This document shows, piece by piece, positions 42,991 through 52,358 of a DNA stretch of 64,000 bases (position 1 is its first letter; each line of letters begins with the position of its first letter). The position numbers were made by a program, and so were the translations under genes. The notes beneath the pieces are model-generated. The model saw nothing but the letters and a program-made list of their open reading frames with translations, had not been told where the DNA came from and made no database searches. This DNA is from Streptomyces sclerotialus (lineage in GTDB: Bacteria; Actinomycetota; Actinomycetes; Streptomycetales; Streptomycetaceae): the NCBI RefSeq assembly GCF_040907265.1, contig NZ_JBFOHP010000002.1, positions 1,240,001 through 1,304,000 on the forward strand, in the 5' to 3' direction.

Positions 42991-44400
42991 ATGTCGCCCG
43001 AAGTGATCTCGATCCTCGTGCTCGCTGTGGTCTTCGTGCTGGCCACCACCCGGTCCGTCAACATGGGCGCGCTGGCGTTCGCCGCCGCCTTCGGCGTGGG
43101 CACACTGGTCGCCGGGATGGACGCCGACGAGATCTTCGCCGGCTTCCCGGGCGACCTGTTCGTCGTCCTGGTCGGCGTGACATACCTCTTCGCGATCGCC
43201 CGCGCCAACGGCACCACCGACTGGCTGGTGCACGCCTCGGTACGCCTGGTCGGCGGCCGGGTCGCACTGATCCCGTGGGTGATGTTCGCGGTCACCGGCG
43301 CGCTCACCGCGATCGGCGCGGTCAGCCCGGCGGCGGTGGCGATCGTCGCCCCGCTCGCGCTCGGCTTCGCGGCGCGGTACCGCATCAGTCCGCTGCTCAT
43401 GGGCGCCTTGGTGGTGCACGGCGCGCAGGCCGGCGGCTTCTCGCCGATCAGCATCTACGGATCGACCGTCAACGGCATCGTCGCCCGCGAGGACCTCCCC
43501 GGCAGCCCGCTCGCCCTCTTCGCCGCCAGCCTGGTCGCCAACCTCGTCATCGCGGCGGTCCTGTTCGTCGTCCTCGGCGGCCTGAAACTCCCCCGGACGA
43601 GTGACGCGAACCGTACCGGAGGCACCACCGCCACGGGTGCCGGCAGTCGGACGAGAGACACCACGCTCGCAGGTGACGGAAACCACGCGGGCAGCCCCAC
43701 GCTCGCGGGTGACCACGACCGCGGCGAAAGCACAACGCCTACGGGCGTCGGCACCCGTACGAGTGGTGTCACCTCACCCGGAACCGCGGCCGACGCCCTC
43801 CCCCTCACCGCGCCCCGTATCGCGACCCTCCTCGCCCTGCTGGCCCTGGTCGTGGCGGTGCTCGTGCTGGACCTGGACGCCGGTCTGACGGCGATCACCC
43901 TCGCCGTCGCCCTCAGTGCCGTACGGCCGCAGGACAGCAAGGCCGCCGTATCGGAGATCACCTGGCCCACCGTGCTGCTGATCTGCGGCGTCCTCACCTA
44001 TGTCGGCGTCCTGGACGAGATGGGCACCATCGAGTGGGCGGGCCACGCCGTAGGCGGGATCGGCATCCCGCTGCTGGCCGCGCTGCTGCTGTGTTACATC
44101 GGCGCGCTGGTCTCCGCGTTCGCCTCCTCCGTCGGCATCATCGGGGCGCTGATCCCGCTGGCCGTACCGTTCCTGGCACAGGGTTCGATCGGTGCCGTGG
44201 GGATGATCGCGGCGCTCGCGGTCTCCGCCACCGTGGTCGACGTGAGCCCGTTCTCGACGAACGGCGCACTGGTGCTGGCGAACGCCAAGAATGTCGACCG
44301 GGACGGTTTCTTCCGGCAGTTGATGGTGTACGGAGCCCTCGTGGTCGCGGTCGTACCGGCACTGGCCTGGCTGGCCCTGGTGGTACCGGGCTTCGGCTGA
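42991..44400 (+). CDS. matC: MatC-type malonate/dicarboxylate carrier
   Basis: 469 residues, 11-12 membrane spans. The N-terminus (SVNMGALAFAAAFGVGT, DEIFAGFPGDLFVVLVGVTY) matches the MatC N-terminal domain. A hydrophilic loop at about 207-270, rich in Gly/Thr/Asp and made of degenerate short repeats, separates the two membrane halves. It should import malonate or methylmalonate for activation by MatB downstream. The start is ATG 42991 behind GGAG. Confidence 0.85.
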   Translation: MSPEVISILVLAVVFVLATTRSVNMGALAFAAAFGVGTLVAGMDADEIFAGFPGDLFVVLVGVTYLFAIARANGTTDWLVHASVRLVGGRVALIPWVMFAVTGALTAIGAVSPAAVAIVAPLALGFAARYRISPLLMGALVVHGAQAGGFSPISIYGSTVNGIVAREDLPGSPLALFAASLVANLVIAAVLFVVLGGLKLPRTSDANRTGGTTATGAGSRTRDTTLAGDGNHAGSPTLAGDHDRGESTTPTGVGTRTSGVTSPGTAADALPLTAPRIATLLALLALVVAVLVLDLDAGLTAITLAVALSAVRPQDSKAAVSEITWPTVLLICGVLTYVGVLDEMGTIEWAGHAVGGIGIPLLAALLLCYIGALVSAFASSVGIIGALIPLAVPFLAQGSIGAVGMIAALAVSATVVDVSPFSTNGALVLANAKNVDRDGFFRQLMVYGALVVAVVPALAWLALVVPGFG

Positions 44401-44750
44401 GCCGGCCGCTGCCGGTCGACACCGGTGGACGCCGGCGGGCTCGGGTGGGCTGCGGCGGTCGGCATCGGTGGACGCCGGCGGTCGTCTACGTCTGTAGTGG
44501 TCATCCCTGGTCATCGTCCCCGGGTCTTCCGGGCAGAGATCCACGTGCCCCGGGTTCCAAGGGCCCCGGGACTTCGGGTTCCCCGGGTTCCAAGGGCCCC
44601 GGGACTTCGGGTTCCCCGAGTTCCAAGGGCCTTGGGAACTCAGGGTCCCCGGGCTTCAAGGGCCCCGGGACCTCGGGGTCCCCGGGCTCCCTGGGGGCCT
44701 CCGGTATCCAGCAATGGGTACGCACACAGCAAGAGAACGAAGGAGTATCG
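44401..44750. repeat. Leader of matB containing four tandem 33-bp repeats
   Basis: The 350-bp gap holds four 33-bp units (44550-44582, 44583-44615, 44616-44648, 44649-44681) and a partial fifth, each with GGGCCCCGGGAC or a variant, self-complementary in part. The first two copies are identical; copies three and four have diverged. The plus strand stays open in frame with matB through the repeats and would read repeated Gly-Ser-Lys-Gly-Pro units. A ribosome binding site right at matB argues that it is leader DNA. Confidence 0.85.
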
Positions 44751-46295
44751 GTGAACGAGCTTTTCCCGGCGTTGCGTACGGCGTCATCCCGTACCGCACT
44801 GCGCTTCCAGGACCGCGCGCTGACCTACGGGGAGCTCGCCGCGGCCGCCGGCACGCTCGCGGAGCGGATCGGTGCCGAGCGGCGGGTCGCGGTCTGGGCG
44901 ACACCCACCCTGGAGACGTCGGTCGCGGTGGTCGCGGCGCTGCTCGCGGGAGTGCCGGCCGTACCGGTCAACCCCAAGATCGGCGAGAGCGAGCTGGCAC
45001 ACATCGTGTCCGACAGCGCGCCCACCCTCGTCCTGGCCGAACCGGACGCCGAACTCCCCGGCCCCCTGGCCACGATGACCCGTATCGACATCGACCCGTA
45101 CGAGGGAATCGAGGGCGGCGCAACGGCCGAGACTGCGATCGAGGCGCACGCGACGGCTCAGGCGAGTACGACAGCTGGGGCGAGCACGACGCCTGCGGCG
45201 GACACGGCGGTCGAGCTGCCGCCGGAGCCGGGCGCCGAGGCCCCCGCAGTGATCGTTTACACCTCCGGTACGACGGGCCGCCCCAAGGGCGTGGTCATCC
45301 CCCGCCGCGCCATCGCCGCCACACTCGACGCGCTGGCGGAGGCATGGCAGTGGACCGCGGACGACGTGCTCGTACACGGCCTGCCGCTGTTCCACGTCCA
45401 CGGTCTGATCCTGGGCATCCTCGGACCGCTGCGCCGCGGCGGCACCGTGCACCACCTCGGCCGCTTCTCCACCGAGGGCGTGGCGCGCGAACTGGCCGGC
45501 GCGGGCACGATGCTGTTCGGCGTGCCGACGATGTACCACCGGCTGGCCGCCGAGGCGGGCTCCGACCCGGCGCTCGCCAAGGCGCTGGGCGGTGCGCGGC
45601 TGCTGGTCTCCGGTTCGGCCGCGCTGCCGCTCACGGACCACCAGAAGATCACGGCGGCGACCGGCGCACGGGTCGTCGAGCGGTACGGCATGACCGAGAC
45701 CCTGATGAACACCGCCGTCCGCGCCGACGACACCTCAGCGCCCGGAACGGTCGGCGTACCGCTGCCCGGCGTACAGGCGCGGCTGGTCGACGAGTCCGGC
45801 ACGGTCATCGGGGCGAGTGACGGCGAGACGGTCGGCGAGATCCAGGTCCGCGGCCCGAACCTCTTCGTCGAGTACCTGAACCGGCCGGACGCGACGGCCG
45901 AGGCGTTCGACGGCGGGTGGTTCCGTACGGGCGACATGGCCACCCGGGATGCGGCCGGGCGGTACCGGATCGTCGGGCGCAAGGCCACCGACCTGATCAA
46001 GAGCGGCGGCTACAAGATCGGCGCGGGCGAGATCGAGAACGCGCTGCTGGAGCACCCCGGCGTCGCGGAGGCCGCGGTCACGGGCGAGCCGGACGAGGAC
46101 CTCGGCGAGCGGATCGTGGCGTGGATCGTCCCCGCGCCGGACGAGAACGGCGGCGCCGCACCGTCGGCCCAGGAACTCATCGACCACGTCGCCGCCCAGC
46201 TGGCGCCGCACAAGCGCCCCCGCGTCGTCCACTTCCTCGACGCCCTGCCGCGCAACGACATGGGCAAGATCCTCAAGCGGGGCCTCCATGCGTGA
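44751..46295 (+). CDS. matB: Malonyl-CoA synthetase
   Basis: 514 residues, ANL superfamily. The P-loop YTSGTTGRPKG is at 170-180, followed by RYGMTETLMNT, GWFRTGDM, GRKATDLIKSGGYKIGAGE and the catalytic Lys506 in PRNDMGK. The RYGMTETLMNT and IKSGGYKIG blocks match the structurally known Streptomyces coelicolor MatB. It makes malonyl-CoA (and usually methylmalonyl-CoA) from the free acid, CoA and ATP, which can feed polyketide and fatty-acid synthesis. An Ala/Thr-rich insert at about 119-161 is unusual. The start is GTG 44751 behind AAGGAG. It overlaps the next gene by eight bases. Confidence 0.93.
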   Translation: MNELFPALRTASSRTALRFQDRALTYGELAAAAGTLAERIGAERRVAVWATPTLETSVAVVAALLAGVPAVPVNPKIGESELAHIVSDSAPTLVLAEPDAELPGPLATMTRIDIDPYEGIEGGATAETAIEAHATAQASTTAGASTTPAADTAVELPPEPGAEAPAVIVYTSGTTGRPKGVVIPRRAIAATLDALAEAWQWTADDVLVHGLPLFHVHGLILGILGPLRRGGTVHHLGRFSTEGVARELAGAGTMLFGVPTMYHRLAAEAGSDPALAKALGGARLLVSGSAALPLTDHQKITAATGARVVERYGMTETLMNTAVRADDTSAPGTVGVPLPGVQARLVDESGTVIGASDGETVGEIQVRGPNLFVEYLNRPDATAEAFDGGWFRTGDMATRDAAGRYRIVGRKATDLIKSGGYKIGAGEIENALLEHPGVAEAAVTGEPDEDLGERIVAWIVPAPDENGGAAPSAQELIDHVAAQLAPHKRPRVVHFLDALPRNDMGKILKRGLHA

Positions 46296-47880
46296 CCACG
46301 CGGACGACGCGGACGACGCCGACACCAGCGGTACGGCTTCGCCCTCCGGCAGCGGCCCGCCCACGAACGACGGGTCCCCGCCCGGAACGCCTCCGGACGA
46401 GCCCCGGCTCTCCGCGCGAGAGGTACTCGCCCGCGTAACGGACGAGGGCACCTTCCGCCCACTCCCGGGCTCGGAACCGGGCTCGGAACCGGGCTCAGAA
46501 CCGGGCTCGGAACCGGGCTCAGAAGCGACGGTGGCCGCAGGGGCGGCAGCGGCGACAGGGGAGACAGGGGAGACAGCCGTGACCGTCCCGGTGGGGGCGG
46601 ACGAGACGGGTGAGACGGATGAGACGGGTGAGACGGACGACGGCCCCCTCCACTGGGACGGTTACGGCGCCGCGCGGGCACGCGCCGCGGAGTCGACCGG
46701 CGAACGCGAGTCCGTCGTCTGCGGTACCGCCGACTTCGGCGGTACCCCCGCCGTAGTGATCTCCTTCGAGTTCCGCTACCTCGGCGGCTCCCTGGGCCGG
46801 CGCACCGGCGACCGCCTGGAAGCCGCGTACACCAGGGCCCGCGCACTCCGTCTTCCCGTCGTCTCCCTGATCGCCACCGGCGGCAGCCGCATGCAGGAGG
46901 GCATGCTCGCCCTCACCCAGCTGCAGCGCATCGCCGGGCAGTCCGCGCTCACCCGCGCCGCCGGCCTGCCGCAGGTCGCCGTCCTGCGCGACCCGACGAC
47001 CGGTGGCGGGTGGGCAACCCTCGGCGCGGGTGCGGACGTCGTCCTCGCGCTGCCGGGCGCACAGGTCGGCTTCGCCGGTTCCCGCGTACGGCCCGCCGAC
47101 GCCGATCCGGCCGCGTACACCGCCGAAGGCCAGCTGGCCACCGGGCATGTCGACGCGGTCGTCCCGCCCGAGCGGCTGCGCGGCACGCTCGCCCGCTGGC
47201 TGAGGTTACTGACGACCACGGACGAGGAGGCGGCCCCCGTACCGGCCGCCCAGGGCGCGGACGACCTGCCGGAATCGGGCTGGAACGCGGTGCGGCGGAC
47301 CCGCGCTCCCGCACGCCCTCGCGCCGAGGCGTACCTGGCCACGTACTTCGACTGGCGCGAGGAGCTCAGCGGCGACCGCTGCGGGGGCGTGGACGGCGGC
47401 ATGCGCTGCGGGTTCGGCCACCGGGCCGGCCGCACGGTCGCGTACGCGGCACAGTGCGGTACGGCCACCCGCCCGGCCGGCTTCCGTACGGCGGCCCGGC
47501 TCGTACGCCTCGCCGACCGGCTCGGCATCCCGGTCCTGACGCTGGTGGACACTCCGGGCGCGGCCAACGACGCGGCGGCCGAACGGGCCGGTGCCGGTGC
47601 CGCCATCGCGGACCTCTTCACCGCGATGGCCGCCGCCCGCACGCCGCTGACCTCGCTGCTCATCGGCGAGGGCGGCTCGGGCGGAGCGCTCGCGCTGGCC
47701 GCGCCGGGCCGCCTGTGGGCGACCCCGGACAGCTACTTCTCCGTCATCGCCCCCGAACTGGCCACCGCCATCCTCAAACGCACCCCCGCCGACGTCCCCC
47801 GCACCGCCGACCAACTCCGTCTCCGCCCCCAGGACCTGATGTCCCTGGGCCTCATCCGAGGCATCGTCCCAGCCAACTGA
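46288..47880 (+). CDS. Acyl-CoA carboxyltransferase (fused AccD/AccA-like) in the malonate operon
   Basis: 530 residues. The first 120 are low complexity, including five GSEP repeats and GETDETGETDD. Two crotonase-fold halves follow: an AccD-like half (about 130-300, CGTADFGG, ATGGSRMQEG) and an AccA-like half (about 345-530, VDTPGAAND, GEGGSGGALALA, DSYFSVIAPE). No biotin carboxylase or biotin carrier gene is nearby. In this operon it could carboxylate, or run in reverse as a malonyl-CoA decarboxylase-like activity. Codon 307 is TTA (47206-47208), so bldA should be required. It overlaps matB by eight bases. Confidence 0.82.
   Translation: MRDHADDADDADTSGTASPSGSGPPTNDGSPPGTPPDEPRLSAREVLARVTDEGTFRPLPGSEPGSEPGSEPGSEPGSEATVAAGAAAATGETGETAVTVPVGADETGETDETGETDDGPLHWDGYGAARARAAESTGERESVVCGTADFGGTPAVVISFEFRYLGGSLGRRTGDRLEAAYTRARALRLPVVSLIATGGSRMQEGMLALTQLQRIAGQSALTRAAGLPQVAVLRDPTTGGGWATLGAGADVVLALPGAQVGFAGSRVRPADADPAAYTAEGQLATGHVDAVVPPERLRGTLARWLRLLTTTDEEAAPVPAAQGADDLPESGWNAVRRTRAPARPRAEAYLATYFDWREELSGDRCGGVDGGMRCGFGHRAGRTVAYAAQCGTATRPAGFRTAARLVRLADRLGIPVLTLVDTPGAANDAAAERAGAGAAIADLFTAMAAARTPLTSLLIGEGGSGGALALAAPGRLWATPDSYFSVIAPELATAILKRTPADVPRTADQLRLRPQDLMSLGLIRGIVPAN
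46468..46527. repeat. Five in-frame 12-bp repeats (GSEP) in the carboxyltransferase
   Basis: The unit GGCTCGGAACCG occurs five times with single-base changes; it encodes Gly-Ser-Glu-Pro four times, then Gly-Ser-Glu-Ala. Copy-number change would not break the frame. Confidence 0.9.
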
Positions 47881-47987
47881 ACGCCCCTCTTTCCCTTTCC
47901 CCTCCCCACGACGCGGCACCGGCCCACCGACCACCACGCCCCGGCGCCGCTCGCAGGGGAGGGAGGGAGAGGGCCCGACCGGCAGGG

Positions 47988-48893
47988 TCACTCCTCCAGC
48001 GCTCGTCCCACCTGACGCAACACCGCGACCGCCGCGCGGATCGACGGGCGGCGGTCCGCGTCCGCGCGCCAGATCGCGTAGACATGCCGCCGCATCGGAT
48101 GGCGTACGGGAACCACCCTGACGCCCTCCGGCACCGGGCCCCGCCCCAGCCGCGGCGCCACCGCCACACCGAGGCCCCTCGCGATCAGCGCCAGCTGCGT
48201 ACCGTGCTCCTCCGCCATGTGCGCGATCCGCGGTTCGATCCCTTTGCTGCGCAGCGTGAACATCAGCCAGTCATGGCAGAACTCCCCCTGCGGCCACGAG
48301 ATCCACGCATCGTCCGCGAAGTCCTCCAGCTCCACCGTCCGCCGCCCCGCCAACTGATGGTCCGATGGCATGGCGACATCCGCCGGGTCGTCCAGCAGCG
48401 GCGCCTTCGCCAGCCCCTCGGGCATCGACAACGGCCGGTTGTACCAGTCCAGTACGACGCCCACGTCGATGTCGCCACGCACCACCGCCCGCACGGAGTC
48501 CCCCGGCTCCATCTCCCACAGCCGCGCCCTCAGCTGCGGGTGATCGACGACCAGCGCGGCAAGGGCATCGGGGAACAGCCCACGCGCCGCCGTGGGGAAC
48601 GCCCCCATCCGCAGCTCCCCCACCGCCTGCCCGCGGTGTGCCTCCAGCTCGGCCTCGGCCAGTTCGACCTGCGAGAGGATGCGCGCCGCGTGGTCGGCGA
48701 GCAGCCGGCCCGCGTCGGTCAGCCGTACGCCCCGCCCGTTCTTGGCCAGCAGCTGCTGCCCTGTTTCCCGCTCCAGCTTGGCCAGTTGCTGCGAGACGGC
48801 CGAGGTGGTGACGTGCAGCCCTTCGGCCGCCGCGCTCACCGAACCGTGCCGCGCCACGGCGCTGAGCGTCCGCAGCCGCTCCAGGTTCAACAT
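47988..48893 (-). CDS. LysR-family regulator, divergent from an EamA transporter
   Basis: 301 residues: winged helix (MLNLERLRTLSAVARHGSVSAAAEGLHVTTSAVSQ, residues 1-35 in part) and an effector domain. The start is ATG 48893 with no Shine-Dalgarno; the message may be leaderless, or a short upstream extension may be used. It is divergent from the EamA gene with 75 bp between starts, the common arrangement where LysR controls the neighbour. Confidence 0.87.
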   Translation of the reverse strand: MLNLERLRTLSAVARHGSVSAAAEGLHVTTSAVSQQLAKLERETGQQLLAKNGRGVRLTDAGRLLADHAARILSQVELAEAELEAHRGQAVGELRMGAFPTAARGLFPDALAALVVDHPQLRARLWEMEPGDSVRAVVRGDIDVGVVLDWYNRPLSMPEGLAKAPLLDDPADVAMPSDHQLAGRRTVELEDFADDAWISWPQGEFCHDWLMFTLRSKGIEPRIAHMAEEHGTQLALIARGLGVAVAPRLGRGPVPEGVRVVPVRHPMRRHVYAIWRADADRRPSIRAAVAVLRQVGRALEE

Positions 48894-48907
48894 ATAAGCA
48901 ATGCTAA

Positions 48908-48958
48908 GCGATACTGCCCACGAAATCTCACTTGTGCTACGCGATAATCGCACGCGAT
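48908..48958. promoter_or_regulatory. GCGAT boxes between the LysR and EamA genes
   Basis: GCGAT occurs at 48908, 48941 and 48954, and inverted at 48947, forming the perfect GCGAT-A-ATCGC palindrome (48941-48951). AT-rich sequence near 48891-48910 probably holds a promoter. Likely LysR-binding region. Confidence 0.5.
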
Positions 48959-48968
48959 CGTTGACGCC

Positions 48969-50036
<1,068 letters not shown>

Positions 50037-50089
50037 CCGAACCGCAAGACCAGCCCACCCCGGCCTCGCCGGTCGCGCCCCGCCGCGAC

Positions 50090-50138
50090 GGCCGCATCCC
50101 GCCGGGCCGGCCGCATCCCGCCGGGCCGGCCGCACCCC
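50090..50138. repeat. 19-bp direct repeats in a convergent gap
   Basis: GGCCGCATCCCGCCGGGCC starts at 50090 and 50109, with a third partial copy at 50128 and a further GGCCGCATCCCGCC some 50 bp on. It lies within the 240-bp gap (50037-50276) between the EamA (+) and MocR (-) genes. The GC-rich inverted segments could terminate transcription. Confidence 0.75.
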
Positions 50139-50276
50139 ACCGCGTCGACCTCCCCACCCGGCCTCGTCGGTCCGCCCCGCCACGACGGCCGCATCCCGCC
50201 TCGTGGCCTCTCCACCCCTCCGCGTCGGCCGCACCCCTCCGCAGACCCGCCGCGCTGCCGCGCTGCCGCGCAGCGG

Positions 50277-51608
50277 TCAGCCGTAGCGGCGGGCCTCTCC
50301 CGGCCGGCAGGCCGCGGCCACGGCGGTGGCGAGTGGCTCGATGTCCTCGCGGGAGAGGTTGGACACCGTGATGCGTATGCCGGGTGGGGAGTCCATACGG
50401 AACCGGGCTCCGGGCGCCACCGCCCAGCCGGCGTGCAGCAGCCGCGACACGGCGCCCGTCTCCTCAGGAACCGGCACCCAGACGTTCATCCCGCTCCGGC
50501 CCTGCGCCTCGACACCCCGCTCGGCCAGCGCCCGTATCAGGTCGTCGCGGCGTCGCCCGTACGACTTCGCGACCTTGCTCGGGTCCACGGCTTCGGTCCG
50601 CCAGAGGTGGATCACCGCGTCCTGCAGGAGGTGGCTGACCCAGCCGGGGCCCAGTCGCTGCCGTCCGCTCACCCGGTCCACCGTGACGGTGTCGCCGGTG
50701 AGGACCGCCAGCCGCAGGTCCGGACCGTACGCCTTGGCCGTCGACCGGACGAGCACCCAGTGGTCGGTCACCCCCGCCAGCGGATGCAGCGGGGCCTCGA
50801 CGATGTGGTGGCCGTGGTCGTCCTCGACCAGCAGCACGGTCGGATTGTCGGCCAGCAGCGATCGCAACTCCTCGGCGCGCGACGCGCTCACCGCCGCTCC
50901 GGTCGGATTCTGCGCCCGGTCGGTGACGATCGCCGCCCGCACGCCCAGCGCCAGCGCGCGCTCCAACTCCGTCGGCAGTGGCCCCTCCTCGTCCACTCCC
51001 ACCGGAACGGGGCGGAGCCCCAGCGCCGGGATGAGGTCCAGCAGGCTCCCCCAGCCCGGGTCCTCGACCGCCACCGCATCACCGGGCCGCAAGTGCGCGG
51101 CGAGGACACGCTCGATGGCGTCGAGCGAGCCGGAGGTGACGGCGACCGGGCCGGCCGGGACCCCGTCGGCGTCGAAAGCGGCCCGCGCCCGGCCCGCCAG
51201 CTCCTCGTCCATCAGCGGCGCGCCGTACAGCGTCGGCCGGGCGGTGGCGCGATCGGCCGCCGCGGCGAGCGCCGGCCCGAGCTCCGGGAGCAGTCGGGGG
51301 TCGGGGTTGCCGTCGGACACGTCGCGCACACCCGGCGGCACGTCGACCCGCAGCGCCTCACGCGGCGTACTGGTCGGCCGGGACCGCACGCGAGTGCCGC
51401 GCCGCCCCGCGGTTTCGACCACTCCGCGGTCACGCAGTGTCCGATAGGCGGACGCGACCGTATTCGGATTCACCTCTAGATAGACGGCCAACTCCCGCAT
51501 GGGCGGCAGGACTTCGCCGGGTAGGAGCTCGCCCGCACCGATGGCTCGCTCGACGCTGGCGGCAATATCCGATGCGCGCCGCCCTTCGATCCGATACTCT
51601 CCTAGCAC
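50277..51608 (-). CDS. MocR/PdxR-type regulator (GntR head, aminotransferase-like body)
   Basis: 443 residues: GntR winged helix (about 8-75, YLEVNPNTVASAYRTL) fused to a fold-type I aminotransferase domain (about 95-440). The PLP-binding Lys region reads VRSTAKAYGPDLRLAVL, with the Lys at the expected place. Such regulators sense pyridoxal phosphate or amino compounds. The start is GTG 51608. No Shine-Dalgarno is seen, so the message may be leaderless. It is divergent from a PPOX-class protein, a natural target. Confidence 0.88.
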   Translation of the reverse strand: MLGEYRIEGRRASDIAASVERAIGAGELLPGEVLPPMRELAVYLEVNPNTVASAYRTLRDRGVVETAGRRGTRVRSRPTSTPREALRVDVPPGVRDVSDGNPDPRLLPELGPALAAAADRATARPTLYGAPLMDEELAGRARAAFDADGVPAGPVAVTSGSLDAIERVLAAHLRPGDAVAVEDPGWGSLLDLIPALGLRPVPVGVDEEGPLPTELERALALGVRAAIVTDRAQNPTGAAVSASRAEELRSLLADNPTVLLVEDDHGHHIVEAPLHPLAGVTDHWVLVRSTAKAYGPDLRLAVLTGDTVTVDRVSGRQRLGPGWVSHLLQDAVIHLWRTEAVDPSKVAKSYGRRRDDLIRALAERGVEAQGRSGMNVWVPVPEETGAVSRLLHAGWAVAPGARFRMDSPPGIRITVSNLSREDIEPLATAVAAACRPGEARRYG

Positions 51609-51619
51609 AAACTTGATTA

Positions 51620-51631
51620 TGCACTAGTGCA
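51620..51631. promoter_or_regulatory. Perfect 12-bp palindrome between the MocR and PPOX genes
   Basis: TGCACTAGTGCA sits in an AT-rich 37-bp divergent gap. It is close enough to both starts (12 and 15 bp) to block either promoter, so is a likely MocR operator. Confidence 0.55.
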
Positions 51632-51645
51632 ATGGAGTTCGCAAG

Positions 51646-52350
51646 ATGCCTCAGCCCGTTTCTCCCACAACGACCGAAGCCGGTGCCGAGTCCCCCGCCG
51701 CCGCCTACGCCCCGAGCGAGCGCACGGTTCCGACCCGGTCCGCCGATCGCGCCGCCTACGACCACGACACCGTCCACGCCATCCTCGACTCCGGCTACCT
51801 CTGCCACCTGGGCTTCGTGCGCGACGGCGCCCCGGTCGTGCTCCCCACCCTCTACGGCAGGGTCGGCAGCCGCCTCTACCTCCACGGCTCCACCGGCTCG
51901 CGGCCGCTGCGGATGGCCGGCGGGACGGACCCGGGCCTGGCGGTGTGCGTGACCGTCACCCACGTCGACGGCCTGGTCCTCGCCCGCTCCGCCTTCCACC
52001 ACTCCATCAACTACCGCAGCGTCGTGGTCCACGGCACCGCCTACCAGGTCACCGACCCGGAGGAGAAGAACGCCGCGCTCGACGCGCTGGTGGACCACGT
52101 CCTGCCCGGCCGCGCCGCCGACTCCCGCCCCGGTAACGCCAAGGAGCTGGCCGCCACGGCCGTCATCCGGCTCGATCTGACGGAGGTCTCCGCCAAGATC
52201 CGTACCGGCGGACCGAACGACGAGCCCGAGGACCTCTCACTCCCCCACTGGACCGGCGTCGTCCCGGTGACGCCCACGTACGGCACGCCCGTACCGTCCG
52301 ACGACCTGGCCCCCGGCATCGCCGTGCCCGCCTACATCCAGAACCTCTGA
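51646..52350 (+). CDS. PPOX-class FMN-binding protein
   Basis: 234 residues; after a variable 35-residue head comes the split-barrel flavin domain (ILDSGYLCHLGFVRDGAPVVLPT, HGSTGSRPLR, YRSVVVHG). It belongs to the pyridoxamine-phosphate-oxidase-related family often placed beside MocR regulators in actinomycetes. It may salvage or modify a B6 vitamer or other small molecule. The start is ATG 51646 with TGGAG eight bases before. It is followed by PaiB at 9 bp, so likely co-transcribed. Confidence 0.85.
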   Translation: MPQPVSPTTTEAGAESPAAAYAPSERTVPTRSADRAAYDHDTVHAILDSGYLCHLGFVRDGAPVVLPTLYGRVGSRLYLHGSTGSRPLRMAGGTDPGLAVCVTVTHVDGLVLARSAFHHSINYRSVVVHGTAYQVTDPEEKNAALDALVDHVLPGRAADSRPGNAKELAATAVIRLDLTEVSAKIRTGGPNDEPEDLSLPHWTGVVPVTPTYGTPVPSDDLAPGIAVPAYIQNL

Positions 52351-52358
52351 GGCCCGTC

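Noticed and set aside
44550..44681. The 33-bp repeats as a CRISPR array
   Set aside because: The copies follow directly without unique spacers and diverge gradually.
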